In this document: positions 15,903 to 22,931 of the stretch, piece by piece | Position numbering within the stretch: position 1 is the first letter of the stretch | How the letters are laid out: each line of letters starts with the position of its first letter | NCBI GenBank assembly: GCA_009694295.1 | Contig: SHVJ01000012.1 | Span: 1-35,337 of the forward strand | Length of the DNA stretch: 35,337 bases | Reading direction: 5' to 3' | Source: Acidimicrobiia bacterium | Lineage (GTDB): Bacteria; Actinomycetota; Acidimicrobiia; IMCC26256; PALSA-555 | Notes under the pieces: generated by a model | Told to the model about the DNA's origin: nothing | The model's database searches: none | The model's input: only the letters and a program-made list of their open reading frames with translations | Made by a program: the position numbers and the translations under genes

Positions 15903-15915
15903 TGCCGTCACCACC

Positions 15916-16836
15916 ATGTCGATCGACAGCGGCGAGCGTCTACCCGATCTACCGACCCACGTCAGTCCGCCGGGTACTCGGCGGCGCGTGGCGCGGTTCC
16001 TCGCGCGCCATCCACGATTGCGACTCGGCTTCTCGCTCGGACCGCCACTCACCTGGTTGCTAGTCATCTACATCGGCGCGCTGGTCGCGCTCCTGCTCAC
16101 GTCGTTGTTCCGGCTCGTCGATGACCCGACCGGCCTGCTGACGCGTATCGACACCACCCTCACGTTCGAGAACTACCAGCGCCTCCTCGATACGCCCGCC
16201 TATCGAGTGGTCATGCAGCGCACGATTCTCGCTGCGTTCAGCGTCACCGTGATCGATGGGCTGATTGCACTGCCCTTCGCCTTCTACATGGCGAAGGTTG
16301 CGTCTCCCTGGGCGAAACGTGGGTTGGTCGTCGCAGTCACGATGCCGTTGTGGGCCGGGTATCTCGTGAAGGGATACGCGTGGCGCGCCATCCTCGACCC
16401 CGGCGGCGGCGTGCTGAAAGGCGTGTTCGGCTCCAGTCCTGGGTTCGGTTCGACGGCCGCGATCATCGTCCTCTGCTATCCGTGGTTCCCATACATGGTG
16501 ATCCCGCTCTACGCGGGGCTCGAACGACTTCCGAACTCACTGCTGGAAGCTTCTACCGATCTCGGCGCATCAGCAGGACGCACGTTCCGGAGCGTGGTGA
16601 TGCCGCAGCTCCTTCCCGCGCTCGCCGCGGGTTCGATCTTCACGTTCTCGTTGACGCTCGGCGACTTCTACATGAACCAGATCGTCGGTGGCACCAACGA
16701 GTACATCGGCAACGTCATCTACCGGAACTTCTCGGCCAATCTTCCGTTCTCGGCCGCCTACGCGATGGTTCCGGTCCTCATCATGATCGTGTACCTCCTC
16801 GCGATCCGCCGCACCGGCGCGCTCGAGGAGCTCTGA
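15916..16836 (+). CDS. Spermidine/putrescine-type ABC importer permease (PotB-like)
   Basis: The first of two integral membrane subunits of a polyamine or opine-type importer. It is 306 aa, with a 40-residue basic cytoplasmic tail, a helix at about 45-70 and a further five helices in the BPD_transp_1 domain (about 95-300). The EAA loop that contacts the ATPase reads LEASTDLGASAGRTFRSVVMP (about residues 210-230), an intact coupling motif. GDFYMNQIVGG is typical of PotB. There is no Shine-Dalgarno; the ATG at 15916 stands 13 nt after the large palindrome. The potC-like gene starts 3 nt downstream. No ATPase (PotA) gene lies in this window. Confidence 0.92.
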   Translation: MSIDSGERLPDLPTHVSPPGTRRRVARFLARHPRLRLGFSLGPPLTWLLVIYIGALVALLLTSLFRLVDDPTGLLTRIDTTLTFENYQRLLDTPAYRVVMQRTILAAFSVTVIDGLIALPFAFYMAKVASPWAKRGLVVAVTMPLWAGYLVKGYAWRAILDPGGGVLKGVFGSSPGFGSTAAIIVLCYPWFPYMVIPLYAGLERLPNSLLEASTDLGASAGRTFRSVVMPQLLPALAAGSIFTFSLTLGDFYMNQIVGGTNEYIGNVIYRNFSANLPFSAAYAMVPVLIMIVYLLAIRRTGALEEL

Positions 16837-16839
16837 GCG

Positions 16840-17652
16840 ATGTTCCTCTCACGCCGTGCCCGGATCGCGCTGCGATGTTTTGCCGCGCTCGTGCTCGGTG
16901 TCCTCTACTTCCCGCTCGTCTACGTGGCGCGCCTCAGCCTCAACAAGGCGCCCAGCTACGCATGGCCACCCAGCGGCTTCACGTTGAGATGGTGGGACGC
17001 GGTGATCCGTTCCGAAGGTCCGCGCAGCGCGCTTCTGCATTCGGTGCAGACCGCGCTCTGGGCTACCGCGATCGCACTGGTGCTCGGCACGCTTGCAGCC
17101 TTTGCGCTCTCTCGTCACAAGTTCTTCGGTCGGGGCTCGGTCGGGCTTGTGCTCGTCCTCCCGATCGCGCTCCCCGGCATCGTCACCGGTGTTGCGCTGC
17201 TCTCCGCGTTTCAACGCGTCGGGATCGCGCTCTCGGTCAACACGCTGATCGTGGCCCACGCGACCTTCTGCGTGGTCGTCGTCTACAACAACGTCGGCGC
17301 GCGTCTCCGCCGAATGTCGGGAAGCCTCGAGGAGGCGTCGGCCGACCTGGGCGCCGACGGCTTGCAAACGTTTCGCTATGTGACGTTCCCGCTGATGCGC
17401 ACGGCCTTGCTCGCCGGCGGTCTGCTCGCGTTCGCGCTGAGCTTCGACGAGATCGTCGTGACCACGTTTACCGTTGGCGGGGGTTACAAGACGCTCCCGA
17501 TCTGGTTCGCTGAGAACTTCGCGAGGCCCAACGCGATCCCGGTTGTGAACGTCGTGGCAACGTTCGTCGTCTTGGCGTCGATCATCCCCGTCTACGTCGC
17601 GCAACGGCTGATCGACCGCCCGATTGAAGGTGTGGGAGCCGCTGCGGCGTGA
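16840..17652 (+). CDS. Spermidine/putrescine-type ABC importer permease (PotC-like)
   Basis: The second membrane subunit of the same importer, 270 aa. The N-terminal helix (about 10-30) is followed by [21 protein letters not shown], the family-typical PotC segment. Five more helices follow in the BPD_transp_1 domain. The EAA loop [21 protein letters not shown] (about 165-186) and [24 protein letters not shown] are both classic PotC motifs. The reading frame is intact, so both permeases appear under selection even though the binding-protein gene upstream is broken. Its stop overlaps the GTG of the P450 gene by 4 nt (gtga), coupling translation of an importer to an oxygenase. Confidence 0.92.
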   Translation: MFLSRRARIALRCFAALVLGVLYFPLVYVARLSLNKAPSYAWPPSGFTLRWWDAVIRSEGPRSALLHSVQTALWATAIALVLGTLAAFALSRHKFFGRGSVGLVLVLPIALPGIVTGVALLSAFQRVGIALSVNTLIVAHATFCVVVVYNNVGARLRRMSGSLEEASADLGADGLQTFRYVTFPLMRTALLAGGLLAFALSFDEIVVTTFTVGGGYKTLPIWFAENFARPNAIPVVNVVATFVVLASIIPVYVAQRLIDRPIEGVGAAAA

Positions 17653-18899
17653 GCAGCGACTCTGCTCCAGCGTTACCCGAGATCGACCTCACCGATCTCG
17701 ACAACTTCACGCACGGGTTCCCGCATCATCTCTTCGCGGTCCACCGCCGCGAAGCTCCTGTGTGGTGGCACGCACCGACCGAGCACACGCCCGACGGGGA
17801 AGGGTTCTGGTCGGTCGCGACGTACGCCGAGACGCTCGAAGTGCAGCGCAATCCCGAGGCATATTCCTCTGAGCGCGGCGGCGCCCGCTTGCACGGCGGA
17901 ACGCTGCTGCAAGACCTCGAGGTCGCCGGCGTGGTGCTGAACATGATGGACGACCCGCGTCACGCGCGGATCCGTCGTCTCGTGAGCACCGGCCTGACGC
18001 CGCGCATGGTGGCGGGGCTCGAAGCCGAGCTTCGCCGCCGAACGCGTGCGCTGCTCGCGGGCATCGAGGATGGCGTCGACGTCGACTTCCTCACCCACAT
18101 CGCAGCCGAGCTCCCGATGCAGATGATCTGCCTGCTCCTCGGCGTTCCGGAGGAGGATCGCCACGACCTGTGGGAGGCGGTCGACCCCGGCTTCGACATC
18201 CGCAAGGGGGATTCGGCTCCACCTCCCGGAGGCGGTACCGGTCCGGCGCAGGTGCGCATGCTCGAGTACGGAACGGCACTCATCGCCGACAAGCGAGCGC
18301 ACCCAACTGACGACATGCTCTCCGTCGTCGTGCATGCCACGCTCGACGATGTGGAGCCGCCGAACCTCTCTGACGCCGAGCTCTACTCGTTCTTCTCGTT
18401 GTTGTTCGCTGCGGGATCGGAGACGACGCGCAACGCGATCACCGGAGGACTGCTCGCGCTGATCGAGCGCCCCGACCAGCTCAGCACCTTGCGCGACGAC
18501 ATGAACGTGCTGCCGACGGCGGTCGAAGAGATGCTTCGGTGGACCACGCCGTCGCCGTCGAAGCGACGCACCGCCACGCGCTCAGTTGAACTGGGCGGCC
18601 ACGAGATTGCACCGGGCGACAAGGTGTTGTTCTGGGAAGGATCGGCGAATCGCGACGAGTCGGTGTTCGAACGGTCGATGGAGTTCGACGTGCGGCGCGA
18701 CCCGAACCCGAACCTGTCGTTCGGTCACGGCATCCACTTCTGCCTCGGCGCCAGCCTCGCCCGCCTCGAGATGCGAGTGATCTTCGAGGAGCTGCTCCCG
18801 ATGTTCGCGACCTACGAGCTCACGAAACCAGTCGAGTGGACCAGAAGCAACCGCCACACCGGCATCCGCCACCTCTGGGTGCAGATGACTCCGGGCTAA
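17649..18899 (+). CDS. Bacterial cytochrome P450 (class I type)
   Basis: A soluble haem-thiolate monooxygenase of 416 aa. Visible motifs are the I-helix oxygen-binding segment [10 protein letters not shown] (about residue 255), the K-helix ExxR in VEEMLRW (about 295) and the haem loop [15 protein letters not shown] with the proximal Cys (about 358). [22 protein letters not shown] is the usual C-helix region. The overall pattern resembles actinobacterial P450s of the CYP125/CYP142 and terpene-hydroxylase type, so a sterol, terpene or fatty acyl substrate is plausible but unproven. No ferredoxin gene is adjacent. The GTG start overlaps the PotC stop. The 3' end interlocks with the convergent methyltransferase gene (ctaa at 18896-18899). 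Confidence 0.95.
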   Translation: MSSDSAPALPEIDLTDLDNFTHGFPHHLFAVHRREAPVWWHAPTEHTPDGEGFWSVATYAETLEVQRNPEAYSSERGGARLHGGTLLQDLEVAGVVLNMMDDPRHARIRRLVSTGLTPRMVAGLEAELRRRTRALLAGIEDGVDVDFLTHIAAELPMQMICLLLGVPEEDRHDLWEAVDPGFDIRKGDSAPPPGGGTGPAQVRMLEYGTALIADKRAHPTDDMLSVVVHATLDDVEPPNLSDAELYSFFSLLFAAGSETTRNAITGGLLALIERPDQLSTLRDDMNVLPTAVEEMLRWTTPSPSKRRTATRSVELGGHEIAPGDKVLFWEGSANRDESVFERSMEFDVRRDPNPNLSFGHGIHFCLGASLARLEMRVIFEELLPMFATYELTKPVEWTRSNRHTGIRHLWVQMTPG

Positions 18900-19588
18900 G
18901 TGCTCGGATCGACGTACGAACGGATCTGGAGATCGGCGAAGTGCTGGTTCGCCGCCAGGTTGTAGTTGGGTCCGCGCAGCACAGGGCGCTGAACATCGGG
19001 CCAGAGCAGGTCGTCGCGCACGAAGAACGCGTTGGCCCCGACGAGCTCGAGGTGCACCAGCGTGTACCCCTTCACTCGAGCCTGTGCTTCCATCGCCGCG
19101 AGGGACGCACCGAAGTACGCGGTGTTGTCCCAGCCAGGGCTCTCCGAGGGTTGGACGAGTGGCTTGGTGGCGTCGAGTGAAGCGTTGTACTCGATGATGA
19201 CGACGCGCGGTCGATAGCCCTCGAGCGCTTGCCAGATCCAGTAATCGGATCCGTCGACGTCGATGCTCAGCACGTCGAGATCCTCGGGGACGCTTGCGGC
19301 TCTGAAGGTCGCGGCCACGTTCTCCGGCGTGATTGCGCCGCTCACTGTGGTGACGGCAACGTTGTTCTTGTACTTCGATTGCAACCGCGAGAACCGTCCG
19401 TCGTCGAGTTCGGCGAAGAGCCCGCGCCATCCCAGGACGTCGGCCAAGAGGGAGCAACAGTTCTCGCTCCCGTCGCCCGCGCCGAACTCGACGAACGTCC
19501 GCGAGCCCGGGCCGATGCGGTGCAGGATCTCGCAGAGCACGCCATCCTCGCCGTTCTGCGAAAACACGCTGACCTCCGACGCCGACAA
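18896..19588 (-). CDS. FkbM-like methyltransferase, 3' part of an interrupted gene
   Basis: The 230 codons from the TTG at 19588 encode a Rossmann-type SAM-binding domain: [11 protein letters not shown], then motif [14 protein letters not shown] (about residues 32-45), the acidic strand end [23 protein letters not shown] and VVIIEYNAS. This order matches FkbM-type or Methyltransf_21-type proteins that modify sugars, polyketides or surface glycans. The same frame continues upstream without a start codon to a TAA at 19661-19663, and beyond it to an ATG at 19792, suggesting the original protein was about 298 aa. Whether this 3' part is made on its own from the TTG is unknown. Its stop overlaps that of the P450. 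Confidence 0.7.
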   Translation of the reverse strand: MSASEVSVFSQNGEDGVLCEILHRIGPGSRTFVEFGAGDGSENCCSLLADVLGWRGLFAELDDGRFSRLQSKYKNNVAVTTVSGAITPENVAATFRAASVPEDLDVLSIDVDGSDYWIWQALEGYRPRVVIIEYNASLDATKPLVQPSESPGWDNTAYFGASLAAMEAQARVKGYTLVHLELVGANAFFVRDDLLWPDVQRPVLRGPNYNLAANQHFADLQIRSYVDPST

Positions 19589-19660
19589 ATCGAGCCCCTT
19601 TGAGTCGAAGAGATCGGGATGTCGCGCGCGAAGGAGTGCGAGGCCGTGGTATTGCTGGTG

Positions 19661-19792
19661 TTAGCGCTGGCGAAGCTCATCGTTTGAAAGCCGCTCGAGG
19701 CGCTCAACGAGGTCGAGGAGGTACGGCTGGAGCCGTGATGCGCCACTCAAGCGCATCAACTGGCGCCCGATCCGATCACGCATGCCGCTCAT
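19661..19792 (-). pseudogene. 5' fragment of the FkbM-like methyltransferase gene, ended by an in-frame TAA
   Basis: From the ATG at 19792 a 43-codon frame encodes a basic amphipathic helix (MSGMRDRIGRQLMRLSGAS) and then LLDLVERLERLSNDELRQR before TAA at 19661-19663. Immediately after the stop the identical frame reads HQQYHGLALLRARHPDLFDS and runs into the methyltransferase domain. The composition on both sides looks coding and joins naturally, so a single nonsense change (for example CAA to TAA) in one gene is the simplest reading. A sequencing or assembly error would look the same. Confidence 0.6.
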
Positions 19793-19880
19793 CGAAACGC
19801 GCGTGCCCGACTCGTGAATGCGGGCATGGACATCGCACGGAGCCTACGCGCACCGGACGTGTGAGTCGCTGTGGGTTGTT

Positions 19881-20241
19881 CGGTGGAGGTGGCGGGTGTC
19901 GAACCCGCGTCTTCCATGTCCTCTACGGGGCTTCTCCGAGCGCAGCCGATGGGAGTTGTCGGACCACCGCCGTCCACCGGCAACCATGCGGCGATCCCTA
20001 CCTCAGAAAGTTGTCCCGATGAGCCCCTGGGGTCTGACCCGTCGGTAAGCCGCTGTCAATGACGCCCAGGCAGACCAGCGGCGCATCCGGTCCTGGGCGC
20101 GTGACCTAACCGAAGTTAGGCCGCGAGTCCGAGCTCGTTGGAGTCGGCATGTATTGGTTTGTGCTGACTTTTTCACGACGATCCAGCAACGTCGGCTCGC
20201 TTCACCCGCTTCGTCACACGAAATCGAAGCCACGCACCCCC
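19881..20241 (-). ncRNA. ssrA: Transfer-messenger RNA (tmRNA)
   Basis: This one-piece tmRNA is on the minus strand, 5' end at 20241. The 5' arm GGGGGTG pairs with CACCTCC near the 3' end (discriminator A at 19884, then CC). The T-arm GCGGG-TTCGACA-CCCGC is perfect. The 5' region GGCTTCGATTTCGTG closely follows the mycobacterial form. The tag frame begins at GCC (20148) and reads ADSNELGLAA with TAA at 20116-20118. The stop codon lies in the expected hairpin CTAAC-TTCG-GTTAG. The ADS start resembles the M. tuberculosis tag as I remember it. The gene lies 93 bp downstream of smpB, so both halves of the trans-translation system are adjacent. Confidence 0.95.
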
Positions 20242-20282
20242 ATTGTCAAGTGCCGGGTCGATGCGTGTGACCCGACAGAGCC

Positions 20283-20288
20283 AGTGTA
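20283..20288 (-). promoter_or_regulatory. Putative -10 box of the tmRNA promoter
   Basis: On the minus strand TACACT lies about 42 nt before the mature tmRNA 5' end, with a weak TGACGA about 18 nt further upstream. This would give a 5' leader of about 35 nt, removed by RNase P. A TTGACA at 20244-20249 is too close to the mature end to serve as a -35 for it. Confidence 0.35.
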
Positions 20289-20334
20289 CCCGGCGCCTGT
20301 GACATCTCGTCACGGGTTCGGGATCAAGAGAGCG

Positions 20335-20793
20335 TCAGTCGCGTTGGCCCTTCATCGCCCGGGCGGTCTCGCGATCGGCGTCGCGCTTGGCGATCGCCTG
20401 GCGCTTGTCGTACTGGCGCTTGCCCCGGGCCGTGGCGAGCTCCACCTTGGCTCGGCCGGCCTTGAAGTACAGGCTCAGTGGCACGAGGGTCACGCCCTTC
20501 TCGGCCGTCGCTCGAGTCAGTTCGTCGATCTCGCGATGGTGCAGAAGCAGCTTGCGGGGGCGGATTGGATCCAATTCGTCCTGGGAATTGGAGTACGGCG
20601 AGATGTGCATGCCGTGGAGGAAAATTTCGCCGTCCTGCACTCGTGCGTATGCCTCCTTGAGGTTCGCCTTGCCCTCGCGGATCGACTTCACCTCGGCGCC
20701 CTTCAGCATCAAACCGCACTCGTACGTGTCGAGCACGAGGTAGTCGTAGCGGGCGCGCCGGTTGTTGATCGTCGGCGTCGGGCGGGGTGGCAT
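20335..20793 (-). CDS. smpB: SsrA-binding protein SmpB
   Basis: This is the tmRNA partner that loads it onto stalled ribosomes. It is 152 aa from the ATG at 20793. Conserved stretches are NNRRARYDYLVLDTYECGLMLKGAEVKSIREGKANL, DGEIFLHGMHISPYS and KLLLHHREIDEL, with a basic C-terminal tail (KRQYDKRQAIAKRDADRETARAMKGQ) that enters the decoding channel. A longer frame to 20856 would add 21 unconserved residues and overlap the divergent gene. The chosen ATG stands exactly 6 nt after a TACCGT -10 box and has no Shine-Dalgarno, consistent with leaderless initiation. tmRNA follows 93 bp downstream on the same strand. Confidence 0.96.
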   Translation of the reverse strand: MPPRPTPTINNRRARYDYLVLDTYECGLMLKGAEVKSIREGKANLKEAYARVQDGEIFLHGMHISPYSNSQDELDPIRPRKLLLHHREIDELTRATAEKGVTLVPLSLYFKAGRAKVELATARGKRQYDKRQAIAKRDADRETARAMKGQRD

Positions 20794-20799
20794 GGACTC

Positions 20800-20809
20800 A
20801 CGGTACCGT
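20800..20809. promoter_or_regulatory. Palindromic -10 element shared by divergent smpB and Gfo/Idh genes
   Basis: The perfect palindrome acggtaccgt contains a TACCGT hexamer on each strand. The minus-strand copy (20800-20805) is 6 nt before the smpB ATG. The plus-strand copy (20804-20809) would start a transcript near 20816, giving a 25-nt leader with a good Shine-Dalgarno for the gene at 20841. It is thus a candidate bidirectional promoter. Confidence 0.45.
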
Positions 20810-20840
20810 TCCCGTTCGCGCTGAAAGGAAGGTGCTTCGG

Positions 20841-21944
20841 ATGGCGGGGAAATCACCGCTCGGTGTTGGGCTCATCGGCTGCGGGATGATCGGGCAGGTG
20901 CACGCGGCCGGGCTCGGCCAGCTCGTCGAGGACGGGGATGTGCGTGCCGTTGCTGCGGCCGATCTCTCCGAAGAGGCGCGCAATAACGCCAACCGCAATG
21001 CCCGCGGCTTCGCGCGACTCCACGAAGACGCGCAAGCGGTGATCGACGATCCCGAGGTCGAGGCGGTGCTCATCTCGAGCCCCACGGCGACCCATCGCGA
21101 TCTGCTGCTCGCCGTGCTCGAGGCGGGCAAGCCCGTGCTCTGCGAGAAGCCGCTTGCACCTACGTTCCCCGTGGTTCGCGAGATGCACGACGCTGTCGTC
21201 GCGTCGGGAGTCGCCGCGCAGGTCGGTTTCCACTCGCGGTTCCACTTCCTGTTCAACAAGATGCGCGACCTCGTGCAATCGGGTGAGCTGGGCGCGCCGA
21301 TGGGCTACGTGCTGCGCGAGGACCAGTACTGGCCGACGGGTGATGTCGTCCCCGGCCATTCCTCGTGGCGCTCCGATCGCAAGCAGGCCGGTGGCGGTGC
21401 GTTGCTCGAGCACACGATCCATGGCGCGGACGTGGCCTCGTGGCTCTTCGGCCCTGCGCGGCAGGTGTTCGGTCGTACGAGGAGCCTCTTCGGGTACGAC
21501 GTCGAGGACGTCGCGGCCGCGACCGTCGAGCACGAGAGCGGCGTGATCGGCACCTTCGTCACGGTGTTCAACGGCGTGCGCGGTCGTGAAGAGCGACGAT
21601 TGGAGGTGTTCTTCGAGCGCGGCGCCGTCGAGCTCACCGCCGACTTCGTGGTCGGCGCCCCTGAAGATGGGCTGATGATCCAGCGCCCCGACGAGCCGGC
21701 TGAGCACGTCGACCTCGATGCGCTGCGCGCCGCGCACTGGAAGACGCTCGGTCTCACCCGAACCGATGTCTTGTTCTACCTCTACCTCGGCGCGCGGGCC
21801 TGGGTGCAGAGCGTTCGAGCGGGGACGGCGCCGAGCCCCAGCTTTGGCGACGCGCTCGCCGCGCACGCGCTCGTCGAGGCGGCGTATCGCTCGGCCGCGT
21901 CCGGTGACCCGGTCACGCTCGACGGCGATCTCTCTCTTCCTTGA
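20841..21944 (+). CDS. Gfo/Idh/MocA family NAD(P)-dependent oxidoreductase
   Basis: A 367-residue oxidoreductase acting on sugars, inositols or related polyols. The Rossmann start VGLIGCGMIGQVHAAGL (GxGxxG, about residues 8-24) binds NAD(P). CEKPLAP (about 100) is the signature EKP motif with its catalytic Lys. The C-terminal domain starts near residue 130 (VGFHSRFHFLFNKMRDLVQSGELGAPMG), and GGGALLEHTIHGADVASWLFG holds the conserved His. The ATG at 20841 is preceded by aaggaagg at about 7 nt, a good ribosome-binding site, which decides it over an ATG at 20787 on the far side of smpB's promoter. No sugar transport genes are nearby. Confidence 0.93.
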   Translation: MAGKSPLGVGLIGCGMIGQVHAAGLGQLVEDGDVRAVAAADLSEEARNNANRNARGFARLHEDAQAVIDDPEVEAVLISSPTATHRDLLLAVLEAGKPVLCEKPLAPTFPVVREMHDAVVASGVAAQVGFHSRFHFLFNKMRDLVQSGELGAPMGYVLREDQYWPTGDVVPGHSSWRSDRKQAGGGALLEHTIHGADVASWLFGPARQVFGRTRSLFGYDVEDVAAATVEHESGVIGTFVTVFNGVRGREERRLEVFFERGAVELTADFVVGAPEDGLMIQRPDEPAEHVDLDALRAAHWKTLGLTRTDVLFYLYLGARAWVQSVRAGTAPSPSFGDALAAHALVEAAYRSAASGDPVTLDGDLSLP

Positions 21945-21969
21945 TCGGCGCTTCCGTGATCGCACTCCC

Positions 21970-22920
21970 GTGAGCGAGGCGCCACTCGCCGCACCTGTTC
22001 GCTCGCGAGTCAGCGAGCTACTCGGCGTCGACTATCCGATCGTGCAAGCGCCGATGGGGTACATCGCCCGTGCTCAGCTCGCCTCGGCGGTTTCGAACGC
22101 AGGCGCGCTCGGCATCATCGAGACGTCGTCGGGCCAGCTCGACCAGGTGCGCGACGAGATCGTCAAGATGCGCGACCTCACCGACAAGCCGTTCGGAGTC
22201 AACATCGCGCAGCTCTTCGTGCGCGACCCAGCCATCGTCGACTTCGTGCACGAGCATGGTGTGCGCTTCGTCACCACGTCGGCCGGCGATCCGTCGGTCT
22301 TCACCGGTGCCCTGCACGACGCCGGCATCACGGTGTTTCACGTCGTGCCGAGCCTGCGAGCCGCGCTCAAGGCCATCGCCGCCGGCGTTGACGGCATCGT
22401 GGCCGAAGGTGGCGAGGGCGGGGGGTTCAAGGCCACGCGCGATGTCGCGTCGATGGTTCTGATCCCGCTCGTATGCGCGGCCGTCGACGTGCCGGTGATC
22501 GCAGCCGGGGGCGTGTGCGACGGACGGTCGATGGCCGCCGCGTTCGCGCTCGGCGCCGAAGGCGTGCAGATGGGAACGCGCATGGTCTCCGCCGCCGAAT
22601 CGCCGGTGCACGACAACTACAAGAACCTCATCATCGATACGCCCGAGACGGGCACCGTGTTCCTCAACCGGTGGCACAAGCCGGGGTTCCGCGTGCTCGC
22701 CACGCCGAAAAGCGAGGCCCAGGAACAGCTCGACGAGCAGGTCGTGCTCGGCTCGCTCGACGGGATCCTGAAGCTCTACTTCGAAGGCGACCTCGACGCG
22801 GCGTTCGCCTTCGGCGGGCAGGTGGCCGGGCGCATCGACGGCGTCTTGCCCGTCGCGCAGATCATCCAGGAGACCGTCACCGAGTTCCGCACCACGATCG
22901 CCAGTCTCGCGAACATCTAG
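21970..22920 (+). CDS. Nitronate monooxygenase / FabK-like FMN enzyme, His-lacking variant
   Basis: An FMN TIM-barrel protein of 316 aa in the 2-nitropropane dioxygenase family. Family features are LGVDYPIVQAPMGYIARAQLASAVSNAGALGIIE at the N-terminus, PFGVNIAQLF, the phosphate-binding VPVIAAGGVCDGRSMAAAFALGAEGVQMGTR, and FVTTSAGDP. The segment that in typical members reads EGxEAGGH, with the catalytic His, is here AEGGEGGGFKATRD, with Phe at the His position. It therefore may not oxidise nitronates; a flavin reductase role, as in some catabolic-pathway relatives, is possible. The GTG at 21970 gives a family-like start. It lies 25 nt after the Gfo/Idh gene and 11 nt before the molybdopterin-subunit gene. 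Confidence 0.88.
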   Translation: MSEAPLAAPVRSRVSELLGVDYPIVQAPMGYIARAQLASAVSNAGALGIIETSSGQLDQVRDEIVKMRDLTDKPFGVNIAQLFVRDPAIVDFVHEHGVRFVTTSAGDPSVFTGALHDAGITVFHVVPSLRAALKAIAAGVDGIVAEGGEGGGFKATRDVASMVLIPLVCAAVDVPVIAAGGVCDGRSMAAAFALGAEGVQMGTRMVSAAESPVHDNYKNLIIDTPETGTVFLNRWHKPGFRVLATPKSEAQEQLDEQVVLGSLDGILKLYFEGDLDAAFAFGGQVAGRIDGVLPVAQIIQETVTEFRTTIASLANI

Positions 22921-22931
22921 AGTCCAGCTTT

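Noticed and set aside
20244-20249. TTGACA as a -35 box for tmRNA
   Set aside because: It ends only three bases before the mature 5' end, so the matching -10 would lie inside the RNA; TACACT at 20283-20288 is better placed.
22473-22931. Extension of the molybdopterin-subunit frame about 460 nt upstream of its ATG, giving a 926-residue protein
   Set aside because: The added residues are Arg/Ala-rich shadow sequence of the nitronate-monooxygenase-like gene in another frame, which has clear family motifs; the family start is at 22932.
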